64,000 bases of DNA from Butyrivibrio sp. VCB2006 (GCF_000420945.1 NZ_ATVX01000004.1:124001-188000), one strand, 5' to 3'; shown: positions 1 through 7,260, numbered from the stretch's first letter. Notes: a model not told the origin generated them from the letters alone. A program made the numbers and translations.

Positions 1-1039
1 GTGTGCTTGCTGCTGCAAGAACATCATTTGAATCGAGAAGCACAAATGCTCCGTTCTTTACAGCCGGAATGTTTGCAAATCTTCCGTCGGACTGCATTGC
101 ATCTACAAGTGACTCTGTTCCGTAAGTGATGATGATATCTACATCAGTCAAAAGATCTGCATTCTCAGCACTTACTGTGATTGAGAAATCCTGATCACTT
201 GTGATAAGGCTCTTTACGCTGTCAGGTGTTACAAATCCAAGGTCTGAAAGGAAGGCAGCTCTTGGATCATTGCTTGTGTAAATGTAGAAGGTTCCAAGGT
301 CATCCTCTGAAAGCCAGAAGAAAGCAACTCTCTTGCCTTCGAGCTCGGGATACTGAGAAAGTTTATCAGCAATGAGCTTCTCTGTATCTTCAACCAGTGC
401 TCTGCCCTCTTTCTCCATGCCAAGTGCAATGGCATCATTTACTGTCTCTTCCTGCCATGTTGTGGACCATGCAATCTCAGGATAAGCAACAACAGGTGCT
501 ATCTCTGATAATCTGTCATACTCTTCCTGACTAAGTCCTGAATAAGCTGCAAGGATCACATCAGGAGCACAATCTGAAATTGCCTCATAATCCCATCCGT
601 CTGTATCATCAAATACATTCGGCTTTACTCCTGCATCCTCAAAAGCCTTGGCAGTCCATGCAAGAAGTCCATTCTCATCTCTTGGTCCAAAATTGGCCTC
701 TGAAATTCCAACCGGCATAACTCCAAGAGCAAGAGGTACATCGGGGTTGCCCCACGCAATTGCCACAACATTCTCAGGCTTTGACTCAATAACAGTCTCG
801 CCAAGGCCGTGTGTGATAGTGAGCGGGAAAACATCCTCAGATGCTGAAATCTCGTCTGTAGAAGCATCCTCTGTCGCCTTACCCTCAGCTGTCTCTGAGT
901 TTACCTCTGTTTCTGAATTTACTTCTGTCTCTGTATTAACTGAATTTGAGGCAGTCTGTGTCTCATTTGAAGCTCCGCAAGCCACTACTGATAAACCCAT
1001 AACTGCTGCCATAATTGTAGATAATAATTTATTCTTCAT
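1..1039 (-). CDS. Iron-siderophore ABC transporter substrate-binding lipoprotein (3' end outside window)
   Basis: The visible part begins with a lipoprotein signal peptide (charged MKNK, hydrophobic stretch, lipobox ending VVAC with Cys21), then a Ser/Thr/Glu-rich linker with repeated SETEVN, then the start of a FepB/FecB-like binding domain (ITHGLGETVIESKPENVV, followed by the DVPLALG and APDVILA segments usual in this family). Known role of the family: captures ferric siderophore or a related chelate outside the membrane and delivers it to a FecCD-type permease. The start at 1039 has AGAGGAG 8 bases upstream. The C-terminus and the permease genes lie beyond base 1. A promoter and a DtxR-like palindrome directly upstream fit iron control. 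Confidence 0.9.
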   Translation of the reverse strand, partial: MKNKLLSTIMAAVMGLSVVACGASNETQTASNSVNTETEVNSETEVNSETAEGKATEDASTDEISASEDVFPLTITHGLGETVIESKPENVVAIAWGNPDVPLALGVMPVGISEANFGPRDENGLLAWTAKAFEDAGVKPNVFDDTDGWDYEAISDCAPDVILAAYSGLSQEEYDRLSEIAPVVAYPEIAWSTTWQEETVNDAIALGMEKEGRALVEDTEKLIADKLSQYPELEGKRVAFFWLSEDDLGTFYIYTSNDPRAAFLSDLGFVTPDSVKSLITSDQDFSITVSAENADLLTDVDIIITYGTESLVDAMQSDGRFANIPAVKNGAFVLLDSNDVLAAAST

Positions 1040-1056
1040 GAATAAGCTCCTCTCTT

Positions 1057-1072
1057 GTTAGCATTTGCTAAC
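1057..1072. promoter_or_regulatory. DtxR/IdeR-like operator palindrome
   Basis: GTTAGCATTTGCTAAC has two perfect 7-base arms around TT. It sits between the -10 box and the start codon of the iron-binding lipoprotein gene, where a bound repressor would block transcription. Its form (GTTAGC..GCTAAC) resembles metal-repressor boxes of the DtxR family; the assignment is inference. Confidence 0.55.
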
Positions 1073-1080
1073 GCTCATCC

Positions 1081-1109
1081 ATATTCTCATAATTTGCGAT
1101 TGTTGTCAA
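1081..1109 (-). promoter_or_regulatory. Sigma-A type promoter of the iron-binding lipoprotein gene
   Basis: On the minus strand TTGACA (1109-1104) is followed after exactly 17 bases by GAATAT (1086-1081). The predicted transcript starts around 1074, directly beside the 1057-1072 palindrome. Confidence 0.7.
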
Positions 1110-1262
1110 TATAATCTTGCACAATTAATAATCAATCGCTAAAATGCCGGAAAAAGAAAGCAAATCCGCATAAAAAAAAGCATAACTGCTATTTTTATTT
1201 ATAGAAAGACAGCAAAAAAAGAAGACACATCATGATCAGCTGCGTGAGGAAGGCGGGATCTG

Positions 1263-2138
1263 TCTACAGCTACAAGAAAGGATCAGGCTTGGAAAAAGTA
1301 CTGGAGCGATGATATTCTCGTCACACTGCCAATAAAATCCATCATAGTTGGTGACATTATTGATGCCTTCAAGCGATTAACTGCAAGTCGAAGATATACA
1401 GCAAGGCAGATTTCTCAGGCAAAGAGTGTCTTAAAGCAGACATTTGACCATGCCATCTGGCTAAAGCTTATAGACTCCAACCCAGTTGTCGCAATGCCCA
1501 ACACCAGTTGCCCCAAGAAAGCAGCATCACACCATAAAAAGGCAACAACAATAGAGACCAGAAAGCTTCTGGACAATTATCTCTGTAATTTGCCAAAACA
1601 AGACGTGTACACCATTGCAATAAGGTTATGGCTTAATATTATGCAGCGTTCAGGAGAATGGCGTGCTCTAACATGGGATGATGTTGATTTTGAAAAAGGA
1701 ACCATAATTATAAGGCATTCAATGACCAAAAGAGAAATTGAAGGAAAAATGGTCAACGTTGATGATGAGCATCTGAAGGCTGATGAGATTGCCAGAGAAA
1801 TTCAGTTAACTGATAAGGCAGTTCTCATTTTAAAAGAGGCATATCTGCTCAACGGTCAGAAGCGTTATGTCTTCAATAGCTCTCGTGATGGTAAACTCCC
1901 GATTTCAGGCAACAGAGTAAATGAGAAAATCAAGGAATACTGCAAGAAAGTAGGTATCGAGCCCTTGTCTACTCATTGTCAGAGACGTGGTGCCATTCAG
2001 GATGCCTATACAGCAGGAATGCCAGAGGATCAGATTCGTGCAACTGCCGGTCATTCAGATTCTACTATGACGTGCTATTACAACAAAGATAACAACAGTA
2101 CGCTAAGTAAAGATCTACAGACAAAGATATTCGGTTGA
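1263..2138 (+). pseudogene. Tyrosine integrase remnant, N-terminally truncated
   Basis: An open frame that aligns end to end with the C-terminal two-thirds of the intact integrase at 15366-16733, starting at a Ser-Thr-Ala position equivalent to residue 164 of that copy. About 163 N-terminal residues (arm-binding and part of the core-binding domain) are missing and there is no ribosome site or start before the homology begins. The catalytic set is still readable: Arg in GEWRALTW, HCQRR, the AGHS histidine and the YYNK tyrosine. The first ATG in frame is at 1494. It lies just left of the leftmost att copy, as the intact integrase lies beside the tRNA copy, so it marks the right end of an older, mostly lost element. 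Confidence 0.88.
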
Positions 2139-2139
2139 G

Positions 2140-2172
2140 TTGGTCACACATTTTTCCCCATTTAGTCACACA
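2140..2172 (+). repeat. Integrase arm-type sites (remnant element, right end)
   Basis: TTGGTCACACA (2140-2150) and TTAGTCACACA (2162-2172) are direct repeats spaced 22 bases, between the integrase remnant and the att copy at 2221. Similar TTGGTCA repeats flank the other att copies, so they are probable arm-type integrase binding sites. Confidence 0.5.
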
Positions 2173-2190
2173 TTTTGATAAATGGGCACA

Positions 2191-2217
2191 AAAAAGCCGC
2201 TCAACTGAGCGGTTTTT
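2191..2217. terminator. Terminator hairpin beside att copy 1
   Basis: GCCGCTCA / TGAGCGG stem flanked by an A-run on the left and a T-run on the right, so it can work in both directions. Near-identical hairpins stand beside the att copies at 6542 and 16817, so each element carries a copy of the terminator of tRNA-Pro. Confidence 0.7.
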
Positions 2218-2220
2218 GAC

Positions 2221-2246
2221 AATCGGAGTGACGTGATTCGAACACG
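2221..2246 (-). repeat. att copy 1 (26-bp tRNA-Pro 3' end)
   Basis: Identical over 26 bases to the 3' end (T arm plus acceptor strand) of the tRNA-Pro gene at 16819-16891, but without the rest of the tRNA. It is the outermost direct repeat of a tRNA-targeted island. A 14-base perfect palindrome (TTGAGAATTCTCAA, 2248-2261) follows directly. Confidence 0.85.
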
Positions 2247-2302
2247 ATTGAGAATTCTCAAAACCCGCATGGAAAGGAGGTTTGACAACACCGACTGACC
2301 TC

Positions 2303-2326
2303 TTGGTCAAACAACTGGTCAAACAG
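2303..2326 (+). repeat. Integrase arm-type sites (element A, left end)
   Basis: Tandem TTGGTCAAACAA and CTGGTCAAACAG, period 12. Same position and spacing as the TTGGTCACCAA pair right of att copy 2. The changed third quartet (AAAC instead of ACCA) suggests a different integrase specificity for element A. Confidence 0.5.
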
Positions 2327-2390
2327 TTTTTGCTTTCTCAGATACAGTATACGAAATAGTATAACTCCATATCTTCCATACCGATTTAAG

Positions 2391-2418
2391 TTTACAAGCC
2401 TATGATTACTGCTATAAT
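2391..2418 (+). promoter_or_regulatory. Toxin promoter, module 1
   Basis: TTTACA (2391-2396), 16-base spacer, TATAAT (2413-2418). The transcript would begin just before the conserved GGTGCTACC leader at 2428. The second copy of the module keeps the same boxes with a 17-base spacer. Confidence 0.7.
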
Positions 2419-2427
2419 TATGCTATT

Positions 2428-2456
2428 GGTGCTACCTAAACGGTCGCGGTTAGTCC
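2428..2456 (+). repeat. Leader inverted repeat, module 1 (left arm)
   Basis: 29-base segment beginning GGTGCTACC and ending GGTTAGTCC at the 5' end of the toxin mRNA. A diverged inverted copy (2673-2701) forms the 5' end of the convergent RNA. Because the copies are inverted, the two RNAs start with similar, not complementary, sequences. Confidence 0.65.
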
Positions 2457-2491
2457 TCTATCAGGGAGTACAAGCCCTGTTAATATAGAAA

Positions 2492-2501
2492 CTCGCAAGA
2501 G
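2492..2501 (+). other. GNRA tetraloop hairpin in toxin leader, module 1
   Basis: CTC-GCAA-GAG just before the toxin ribosome site. In module 2 it is CCC-GAAA-GGG (6824-6833): the stem pair changed on both sides and the loop stays GNRA, which supports a real RNA structure. Confidence 0.6.
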
Positions 2502-2526
2502 AATACCTATAGGAGGAACCTGCCCT

Positions 2527-2619
2527 ATGATAACCATGGAAGGCTTGATTGCAGTACTTGCGCTTTGCGCAACATTCTTCGGTCTCGGCTATTCCATAGG
2601 TCGGAATAGCAAGCATTAA
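2527..2619 (+). CDS. Small hydrophobic toxin-like peptide (30 aa), module 1
   Basis: Encodes MITMEGLIAVLALCATFF followed by GLGYSIGRNSKH: one membrane-spanning helix with a basic C-terminal tail. AGGAGG lies 10 bases before the first ATG; a second in-frame ATG is three codons in. Size and layout match membrane-acting peptides of type I toxin-antitoxin loci (holin-like or Fst-like), which damage the membrane when the antisense RNA is lost. A convergent promoter and a shared terminator downstream support that reading. Module 2 (6859-6951) encodes the same peptide with one change (A9 to G) although the DNA differs at many wobble positions, so the protein is under selection. Toxicity is inference. 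Confidence 0.75.
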   Translation: MITMEGLIAVLALCATFFGLGYSIGRNSKH

Positions 2620-2655
2620 AATAACCGCTCAGCCTCGAAAACTAGCGGTTATTTT
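2618..2655. terminator. Bidirectional terminator, module 1
   Basis: AAAATAACCGCT / AGCGGTTATTTT, 12-base perfect arms with A and T runs on both sides, overlapping the toxin stop codon. It would end both the toxin mRNA and the convergent RNA. Confidence 0.8.
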
Positions 2656-2708
2656 AATAATCGTATAATTTCGGACTAGCCGTTGCTGTACGGGTAGTAC
2701 CTTTTTGT
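2618..2708 (-). ncRNA. Putative antisense RNA, module 1
   Basis: About 90 nt from a start near 2708, set by the promoter at 2715-2743, to the shared terminator. No convincing open frame. It overlaps the toxin mRNA only through the terminator stem-loop, so pairing there is the likely mode of control. Transcript ends are predicted. Confidence 0.6.
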
Positions 2709-2714
2709 ATCTTG

Positions 2715-2743
2715 AATATAGCATTAATGCCGTCTTGTGTCAA
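2715..2743 (-). promoter_or_regulatory. Promoter of the convergent RNA, module 1
   Basis: TTGACA (2743-2738), exactly 17 bases, TATATT (2720-2715). This is the best match to consensus in the region and both boxes are conserved in module 2. A strong antisense promoter facing a weaker toxin promoter is typical of type I modules. Confidence 0.8.
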
Positions 2744-2973
2744 AGAGTTTTCTGCTGGTTGTCAGCCTTAGCACCCAGTTAAGATGCCTTAAAGGTGCAG
2801 AAATAATTAAGTCCCCTGCCTGGACTACAACGTTTATCCCCATTGCCGGGCTTGATACCTGCAAATGGCATCTTATGTGGTGGAAAGCTTACCCTGCTCC
2901 ATCTACAGCACAACTTTTTACGATGCTCTTACATCGGAAACATCTCTATTTCTGTCTTCATTATATCATTTAT

Positions 2974-3882
2974 CTATCCCCACTTATCTGCATATTCAAC
3001 AAGTTTAAGAAAATCGCTTATATCTTTAGATATCACATCATCCACGTTAACCTTGAGCACATCTGGATATTGTGCATTATAAGCAGGTCTCATCAACTCA
3101 TCATATGAGGCTTTTAATTTGTTTACCGTCTCTTTGTCTGAAAAATCTGTATTTATGATGTTGTAACGGATGTTTGCAATAAGATCCTGATTTGTTGCAA
3201 TATCAGTGCTTGCATACTCATTAGATGATTTTCTTACTTCATTTGGCACATGAACCTCAATGCCAAAATATTTTCCGGATTCAGGATCATCATTAGTCTT
3301 AGTTTTCTTGTTTGCCAGCATCCTTTCCTGAGTTCTGATCAGGTTATTATTGTAGTCTTTCATAGCCTTGCTAATAGCTTTGGCCTGATCATCATTAAAG
3401 CCTTCGTAAGCACGGTTATCAACAACCTTCTGTGCTACTTCCATCTTTGCATAATCTCTGTAACTGAGATATCCATTCTTTAACTGACTTCCGACACCTG
3501 TTATCAAATCTCTTGCTGCAGATAACTCCTCATCATTAAATGAAGCTCCGCCAATTTTATATACACCCTCTGCATTTTTGCTTACCGGTATATCTTTTTC
3601 ATATAACGCGCTGACAGGATGATTATTCCAGGAATCTCTTACTTTTTCCAATTCTTCAGCGCCTAAAGCAGAAATAGACAAAGTAGCTGCCGTATCTGAG
3701 AAAGCAGTATTTATGTTAGATTTATCACTTAGTTTATCGGCGACAGCGTTCTGTAAGCCACTGCTCTTATCCTTGTTCACAGACTTTGACTGCACCTCGT
3801 CACGCTGCAACTTTGCAGCATATATTTCCTGACTAATGTCTTTTACCTGTCTGTTCACTGAAGTTATATTGATTCCTGCCAT
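2974..3882 (-). CDS. Unknown charged protein of integrative element A
   Basis: I do not recognise a family. The protein (302 aa, starting MAGINITSV) has no signal peptide or membrane helix and is rich in Lys, Asp, Asn and Ser, with helical stretches at about 5-40 and 150-200. Two ATGs are possible: the upstream one (3888) is only 3 bases from AGGAGG, while the ATG at 3882 is 9 bases away and is chosen. It follows the coiled-coil gene by 127 bases on the same strand, and the two probably form a unit. Its end lies about 230 bases from the antisense promoter of module 1. The region between (2744-2973) shows no gene. Confidence 0.6.
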   Translation of the reverse strand: MAGINITSVNRQVKDISQEIYAAKLQRDEVQSKSVNKDKSSGLQNAVADKLSDKSNINTAFSDTAATLSISALGAEELEKVRDSWNNHPVSALYEKDIPVSKNAEGVYKIGGASFNDEELSAARDLITGVGSQLKNGYLSYRDYAKMEVAQKVVDNRAYEGFNDDQAKAISKAMKDYNNNLIRTQERMLANKKTKTNDDPESGKYFGIEVHVPNEVRKSSNEYASTDIATNQDLIANIRYNIINTDFSDKETVNKLKASYDELMRPAYNAQYPDVLKVNVDDVISKDISDFLKLVEYADKWG

Positions 3883-4009
3883 AATCATCTACCTCCTTGT
3901 ACATGATTTGTAAATATCACAAGGGTTTCTCTTTTTCCTTTCGGCATCAATCCTTTATCAGATAATACTAATGTCACCAATAGCATCATCTATGTCATGA
4001 ATAGCCTTC

Positions 4010-5053
4010 TTATATCTGACTGTCAACAGCGCTGCCCTTAACATCATTTGAAAGTAAGCTCAGCTTATTGAGGATATTCGTAATTTCAGAATTAACAGCA
4101 TTCTGCGTATCCTTCATAGATGCACTCTCAGAAATAATAGTTCTCTGGGCATCCTCTGCTCCCATGCTGTCAGCTTCTGCACGTTCTCTTCTTGCAATAG
4201 CCCGTTTGGTATCAGCACTGGTTCTTTGGCTCTCTGCTGCGTGTTCCTTGATATTCTCTATCATTTCCTGCTGCATAGCTTCTTTTTCGAGTTTCTTTGC
4301 TTCTTCCTTCTTCTCTTCTTTCTTCTTTTCGGCAGCCTCTTTGGCCTCTTCCTCGCGCTCTTTCTGCTCTTCATCTACATGCTCAACTGCTTCCTGCGTC
4401 AAAAGAGCTATCGCCTCACCGTTTGCTGCATCCATAATCTCTTCAGCTGCATCCTGTGCCTTAAGCATATCTTGTGACTTAGCTCGTTCTCTTTTCATAT
4501 CTGCATAGCCCTGAACATTTCCCATCTGCTGCGCTTTGGCCCTGTCTATATCAAGAGAGTTCTGCTGATTTGCTGCCACATAATAAAGTGCTTTCTGTTG
4601 ATACTCCGACATTTTACTGATCTCTTCATCAGTTAAACCATCTTTGGAATTATTCAGCTTAAACGCCAGCTTTGACAGCTCTTTGCTCTCTTCCCCTTCT
4701 GGATCAATACCATATTCTTCCTGAAGCTCTTTTAATCTGGCATCATTCTCCATCGTGTTCGCAGCCTTTTCGTTTATCTCATCCTGAAGACGTTTTATCT
4801 CATCTTTAATGCCCTGCATCTGTGCATCCAGCTTCTTCTCACCGCCAAAAGCATCTGACACAACCTTAAGTGCCTGTTTTCTTGCAAGGCCCTGCCTCTG
4901 CTGAACAAGGCTTTCCCCTTTCAGATTAGCACCGGATACTGAGGACAGATTGCCACTCTTATGTACAGACTGCCCTACACCTGTGGTAGCCCGGGCATTA
5001 TCCTGATTTTGAAAAGGATTAATTTGAACATCCGTGTTCTGTTGTATTTTCAT
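4010..5053 (-). CDS. Coiled-coil protein of integrative element A, unknown function
   Basis: 347 aa. The N-terminal 60 residues are Gln/Asn/Ser-rich and probably disordered (MKIQQNTDVQINPF). Heptad-rich helices follow at about 70-120 and from 190 on, with an extreme Lys/Glu/Ala segment near 225-265 (KEAAEKKKEEKKEEAKKLEK). No signal peptide or membrane segment. GGAGG stands 6 bases before the ATG. Soluble coiled-coil proteins next to a nuclease gene on a mobile element can be sensors or scaffolds of defence systems, but nothing in the sequence proves that. A structural role or export by another route is equally possible. Confidence 0.6.
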   Translation of the reverse strand: MKIQQNTDVQINPFQNQDNARATTGVGQSVHKSGNLSSVSGANLKGESLVQQRQGLARKQALKVVSDAFGGEKKLDAQMQGIKDEIKRLQDEINEKAANTMENDARLKELQEEYGIDPEGEESKELSKLAFKLNNSKDGLTDEEISKMSEYQQKALYYVAANQQNSLDIDRAKAQQMGNVQGYADMKRERAKSQDMLKAQDAAEEIMDAANGEAIALLTQEAVEHVDEEQKEREEEAKEAAEKKKEEKKEEAKKLEKEAMQQEMIENIKEHAAESQRTSADTKRAIARRERAEADSMGAEDAQRTIISESASMKDTQNAVNSEITNILNKLSLLSNDVKGSAVDSQI

Positions 5054-5231
5054 AAAGCACCTCCAAGAGAATCTCAGGTGACGGAGTTAGTTGTTTTACA
5101 AAAACACTGACCGCTCCCCGCATTTCTACATACTCATCCTTATCTATACATATATCGTCACAAAACAATTATCACTTAAGCCCTGACATCAAAAGTACTG
5201 CTTTTAGTTTTATTTGAAATTAGCTCTCCGC

Positions 5232-6032
5232 TTATATCAGAAATTGTTCGACATTTCTTTTGATGAGTTCCATATCTAAAGGTCTTTCACGGGTTTCTAG
5301 TGTAATGATCAGATTGTCCCCCAGCAAAAGCCCACTCTTTTCATAATCCATCAGCTTGCCCATGTTCCTAATGACATATGAAGCTTCATCCACTTTTCCA
5401 AGATGTTCCCAATATATTGTCTTATTGTTTCTGACATTGAGAAGTACAAAGTCCGGATATACATTTTTTCCTGAAAAAAGAGTGTACTTAGGCTCGCATT
5501 GATACGGAATCCCAGCTTCATAAAAATAATCAGCCAGTATTTTCTCAGATTTTGACCTGACATAATCTCCCCGATTTGTTCTTATATCCGGTTCATCGTC
5601 AATTGTATTCATACCACCAGGATGCATTTCCATCCAGGTATTTATTATTGTCTCCTTGTCTGGTCTTATTGGAGTGACCAGTCTTTTACGGCCTTCGCAC
5701 ATATTTTCATATATTGCATCTATACTGTTTTCATCATAGTTTTTTATAAAACGGCTAAGCCTTGCCTTAGTAGTATTCAAATGCTCGTACATCTTTTCAT
5801 CATATTCACGCTGAGCAAATAATCTTACTTTTTCCTTCTCTATAGCAGGCATATATTTGGGAGAGTTAGTTCCATTCTCCACAAATAGATACTGTATGTT
5901 CCCATGACTTGATGTGACTTGCAATTTGCCTTTTTCAAGCCCTTTATATTGCTTCAACCTGCTAGTTTCCTCGGCAATCAAGCTTTCTATTTCCAATAAA
6001 TGCTGTTTCAGTTCCTTTGTTATGTTGTTCAC
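5232..6032 (-). CDS. PD-(D/E)XK-type nuclease of integrative element A
   Basis: 266 aa from a GTG start at 6032, which has AAAGGAG 7 bases upstream; a longer reading up to 6191 would run into the repeat array and lacks a ribosome site. N-terminal 120 residues: helical, coiled-coil-like. C-terminal domain: RSKSEKILADYF (Glu163), then VYPDFVLL (Asp194), then YWEHLGK (Glu209, Lys213), the order expected for the restriction-endonuclease fold. The lysine is spaced more widely than the classical ExK. Likely cuts DNA; target unknown. It is the first of three same-strand genes in element A and stands directly downstream of an array of twelve alternating TTACTGCA half-sites that may control it or be its target. 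Confidence 0.7.
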   Translation of the reverse strand: MNNITKELKQHLLEIESLIAEETSRLKQYKGLEKGKLQVTSSHGNIQYLFVENGTNSPKYMPAIEKEKVRLFAQREYDEKMYEHLNTTKARLSRFIKNYDENSIDAIYENMCEGRKRLVTPIRPDKETIINTWMEMHPGGMNTIDDEPDIRTNRGDYVRSKSEKILADYFYEAGIPYQCEPKYTLFSGKNVYPDFVLLNVRNNKTIYWEHLGKVDEASYVIRNMGKLMDYEKSGLLLGDNLIITLETRERPLDMELIKRNVEQFLI

Positions 6033-6123
6033 TGTAATTCTCCTTTTGTCGTTTTTTCTATTAACTGTTTTCACATATAGGTTTTCACATATATTCCTTT
6101 TTACGATTCCTTTTTGTATTTGC

Positions 6124-6428
6124 TTACTGCAAAGATTCATATTATTCGCTTTGTGCAGTAAAGAATAATTTCTATTACTGCACAAATGCAAATACTAACA
6201 TGGGTGCAGTATTATTTTTCTATTATTGAATTGTCCTGCCAGATTTATTACTGCAGGAAAAAGATATTTAGAGATCTACAGTAAATATTTTTTCCATTTA
6301 CTGTAGAAATATGAAAACTAAGATAATTGCAGTAAACACCTTACTGCATAAATATAGTTTTTTACAAGATACAGTATTAAAAGAAAATATCTACTGCACA
6401 TTTCAGAAAAACATATAATATGCAGTAA
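6124..6428. repeat. Array of alternating TTACTGCA / TGCAGTAA half-sites
   Basis: Half-sites at 6124, 6154, 6175, 6205, 6248, 6277, 6298, 6328, 6341, 6370, 6391 and 6421 alternate strictly in orientation. Neighbours form hairpins: 12-base perfect arms TTTGTGCAGTAA / TTACTGCACAAA (6150-6186), 11-base perfect arms CTACAGTAAAT / ATTTACTGTAG (6276-6306) and TGCAGTAA / TTACTGCA with a 5-base loop (6328-6348). In the 6276 pair G-to-A on one side is matched by C-to-T on the other. Direct spacing of like half-sites is mostly 43-51 bases. The stretch 6033-6510 holds no gene. Confidence 0.75.
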
Positions 6429-6512
6429 AACTCTTACTCTCTACACTGTTCCAATAGCGTTTTTTATGCGTTTTTTATATTAGGAAATCCGAAGGAATTT
6501 CATAACACATAA

Positions 6513-6537
6513 AAAACCGCTCAGACTGAGCGGTTTT
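6513..6537. terminator. Terminator hairpin beside att copy 2
   Basis: AAAACCGCTCAG / CTGAGCGGTTTT, A-run left and T-run right; the same hairpin as beside the tRNA. Confidence 0.7.
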
Positions 6538-6541
6538 AATC

Positions 6542-6567
6542 AATCGGAGTGACGTGATTCGAACACG
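6542..6567 (-). repeat. att copy 2 (junction of elements A and B)
   Basis: The same 26 bases as the tRNA-Pro 3' end, 4.3 kb from copy 1 and 10.3 kb from the tRNA. It is the joint between two tandem integrated elements. No integrase gene precedes it, so element A has lost its own or shares the neighbours'. Confidence 0.85.
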
Positions 6568-6622
6568 CTTTACAAAACGCAAACCCGCATAGAAAGGAGG
6601 TTTGACGGCATCAGCTAGACCT

Positions 6623-6646
6623 TTGGTCACCAACTTGGTCACCAAT
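6623..6646 (+). repeat. Integrase arm-type sites (element B, left end)
   Basis: Tandem TTGGTCACCAAC and TTGGTCACCAAT, period 12. The identical TTGGTCACCAA pair is found at the other end of element B (16746-16767), as expected for arm sites of one integrase. Confidence 0.6.
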
Positions 6647-6722
6647 TTTATTAACTAACAAATGTAAATAAAAAGCCATCTACGAAATGCAGTGTAGCTC
6701 ATAATCTTTATACCGATTTGAG

Positions 6723-6751
6723 TTTACACGGCATTTTTCGTTACCTATAAT
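6723..6751 (+). promoter_or_regulatory. Toxin promoter, module 2
   Basis: TTTACA (6723-6728), 17-base spacer, TATAAT (6746-6751). The leader inverted repeat (6760-6788, matched at 7004-7032) begins 9 bases later. Confidence 0.72.
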
Positions 6752-6858
6752 AATAACATGGTGCTACCTAAACGGTTGCGGTTAGTCCTCTATCAGGGAG
6801 TACAAGCCCTGTTAATATAGAAACCCGAAAGGGAATAACTATAGGAGGAACCTGCCCT

Positions 6859-6951
6859 ATGATAACCATGGAAGGCTTGATTGGAGTTTTGGCGCTTTGC
6901 GCTACGTTCTTTGGTCTTGGCTATTCCATTGGTAGGAATAGCAAGCATTAA
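6859..6951 (+). CDS. Small hydrophobic toxin-like peptide (30 aa), module 2
   Basis: Same peptide as module 1 except Gly at residue 9: one transmembrane helix and the tail GRNSKH. AGGAGG precedes the ATG by 10 bases. Leader hairpin CCC-GAAA-GGG at 6824-6833, shared terminator at 6950-6986 and a convergent promoter at 7047-7075 repeat the whole layout of module 1. Its place right inside att copy 2 suggests it penalises loss of element B. A related or chromosomal copy of the antisense RNA could cross-protect; the two antisense RNAs differ at several positions. Confidence 0.75.
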   Translation: MITMEGLIGVLALCATFFGLGYSIGRNSKH

Positions 6952-6986
6952 AATAACCGCCCAGCCTGCAAACTAGCGGTTATTTT
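6950..6986. terminator. Bidirectional terminator, module 2
   Basis: AAAATAACCGC / GCGGTTATTTT stem overlapping the toxin stop codon, A and T runs on both sides. Confidence 0.8.
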
Positions 6987-7040
6987 AATAAAACCCTATT
7001 TTCGGACTAACCGTTGCTGTACGGGTAGTACCTTTTTTGT
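6950..7040 (-). ncRNA. Putative antisense RNA, module 2
   Basis: About 90 nt from near 7040 to the shared terminator; 5' end GGTACTACCC as in module 1. Ends predicted from the promoter and terminator. Confidence 0.6.
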
Positions 7041-7046
7041 ACTTAA

Positions 7047-7075
7047 AATATAGCATTAATGCTATATTGTGTCAA
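7047..7075 (-). promoter_or_regulatory. Promoter of the convergent RNA, module 2
   Basis: TTGACA (7075-7070), 17 bases, TATATT (7052-7047). The spacer and -10 make a near-palindrome (TATAGCATTAATGCTATA) that could also bind a regulator. Confidence 0.8.
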
Positions 7076-7165
7076 TTTTCAAAGATAGATGTAGATATCA
7101 TGTAGATATCAGAAATTATCAATATCAGTTTCAATACATCTATACCATTCCCAGCAGCTTCGCAG

Positions 7166-7233
7166 GTCTGCCCGAGCTCCCAGACCAATCATGCCCCTGA
7201 TCTGCACCGAGCAGATTCAAAAGCAGGGCAGAC
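7166..7233. repeat. Nested inverted repeats in element B leader region
   Basis: GTCTGCCC (7166) pairs with GGGCAGAC (7226), enclosing ATCTGC / GCAGAT around 7200-7215. No gene overlaps. The function is unknown; possibly part of the element's control or replication region. Confidence 0.4.
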
Positions 7234-7260
7234 AATGAATGATATTAGTCTACCTCCAAC

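Noticed and set aside
2618..2708. Classical Fst/par locus with direct repeats
   Set aside because: The promoter-proximal repeats are inverted, so the antisense pairing of par does not apply; described instead as a par-like layout.
6033..6191. N-terminal extension of the nuclease
   Set aside because: It runs into the half-site array and lacks a ribosome site, while the GTG at 6032 has AAAGGAG at good spacing.
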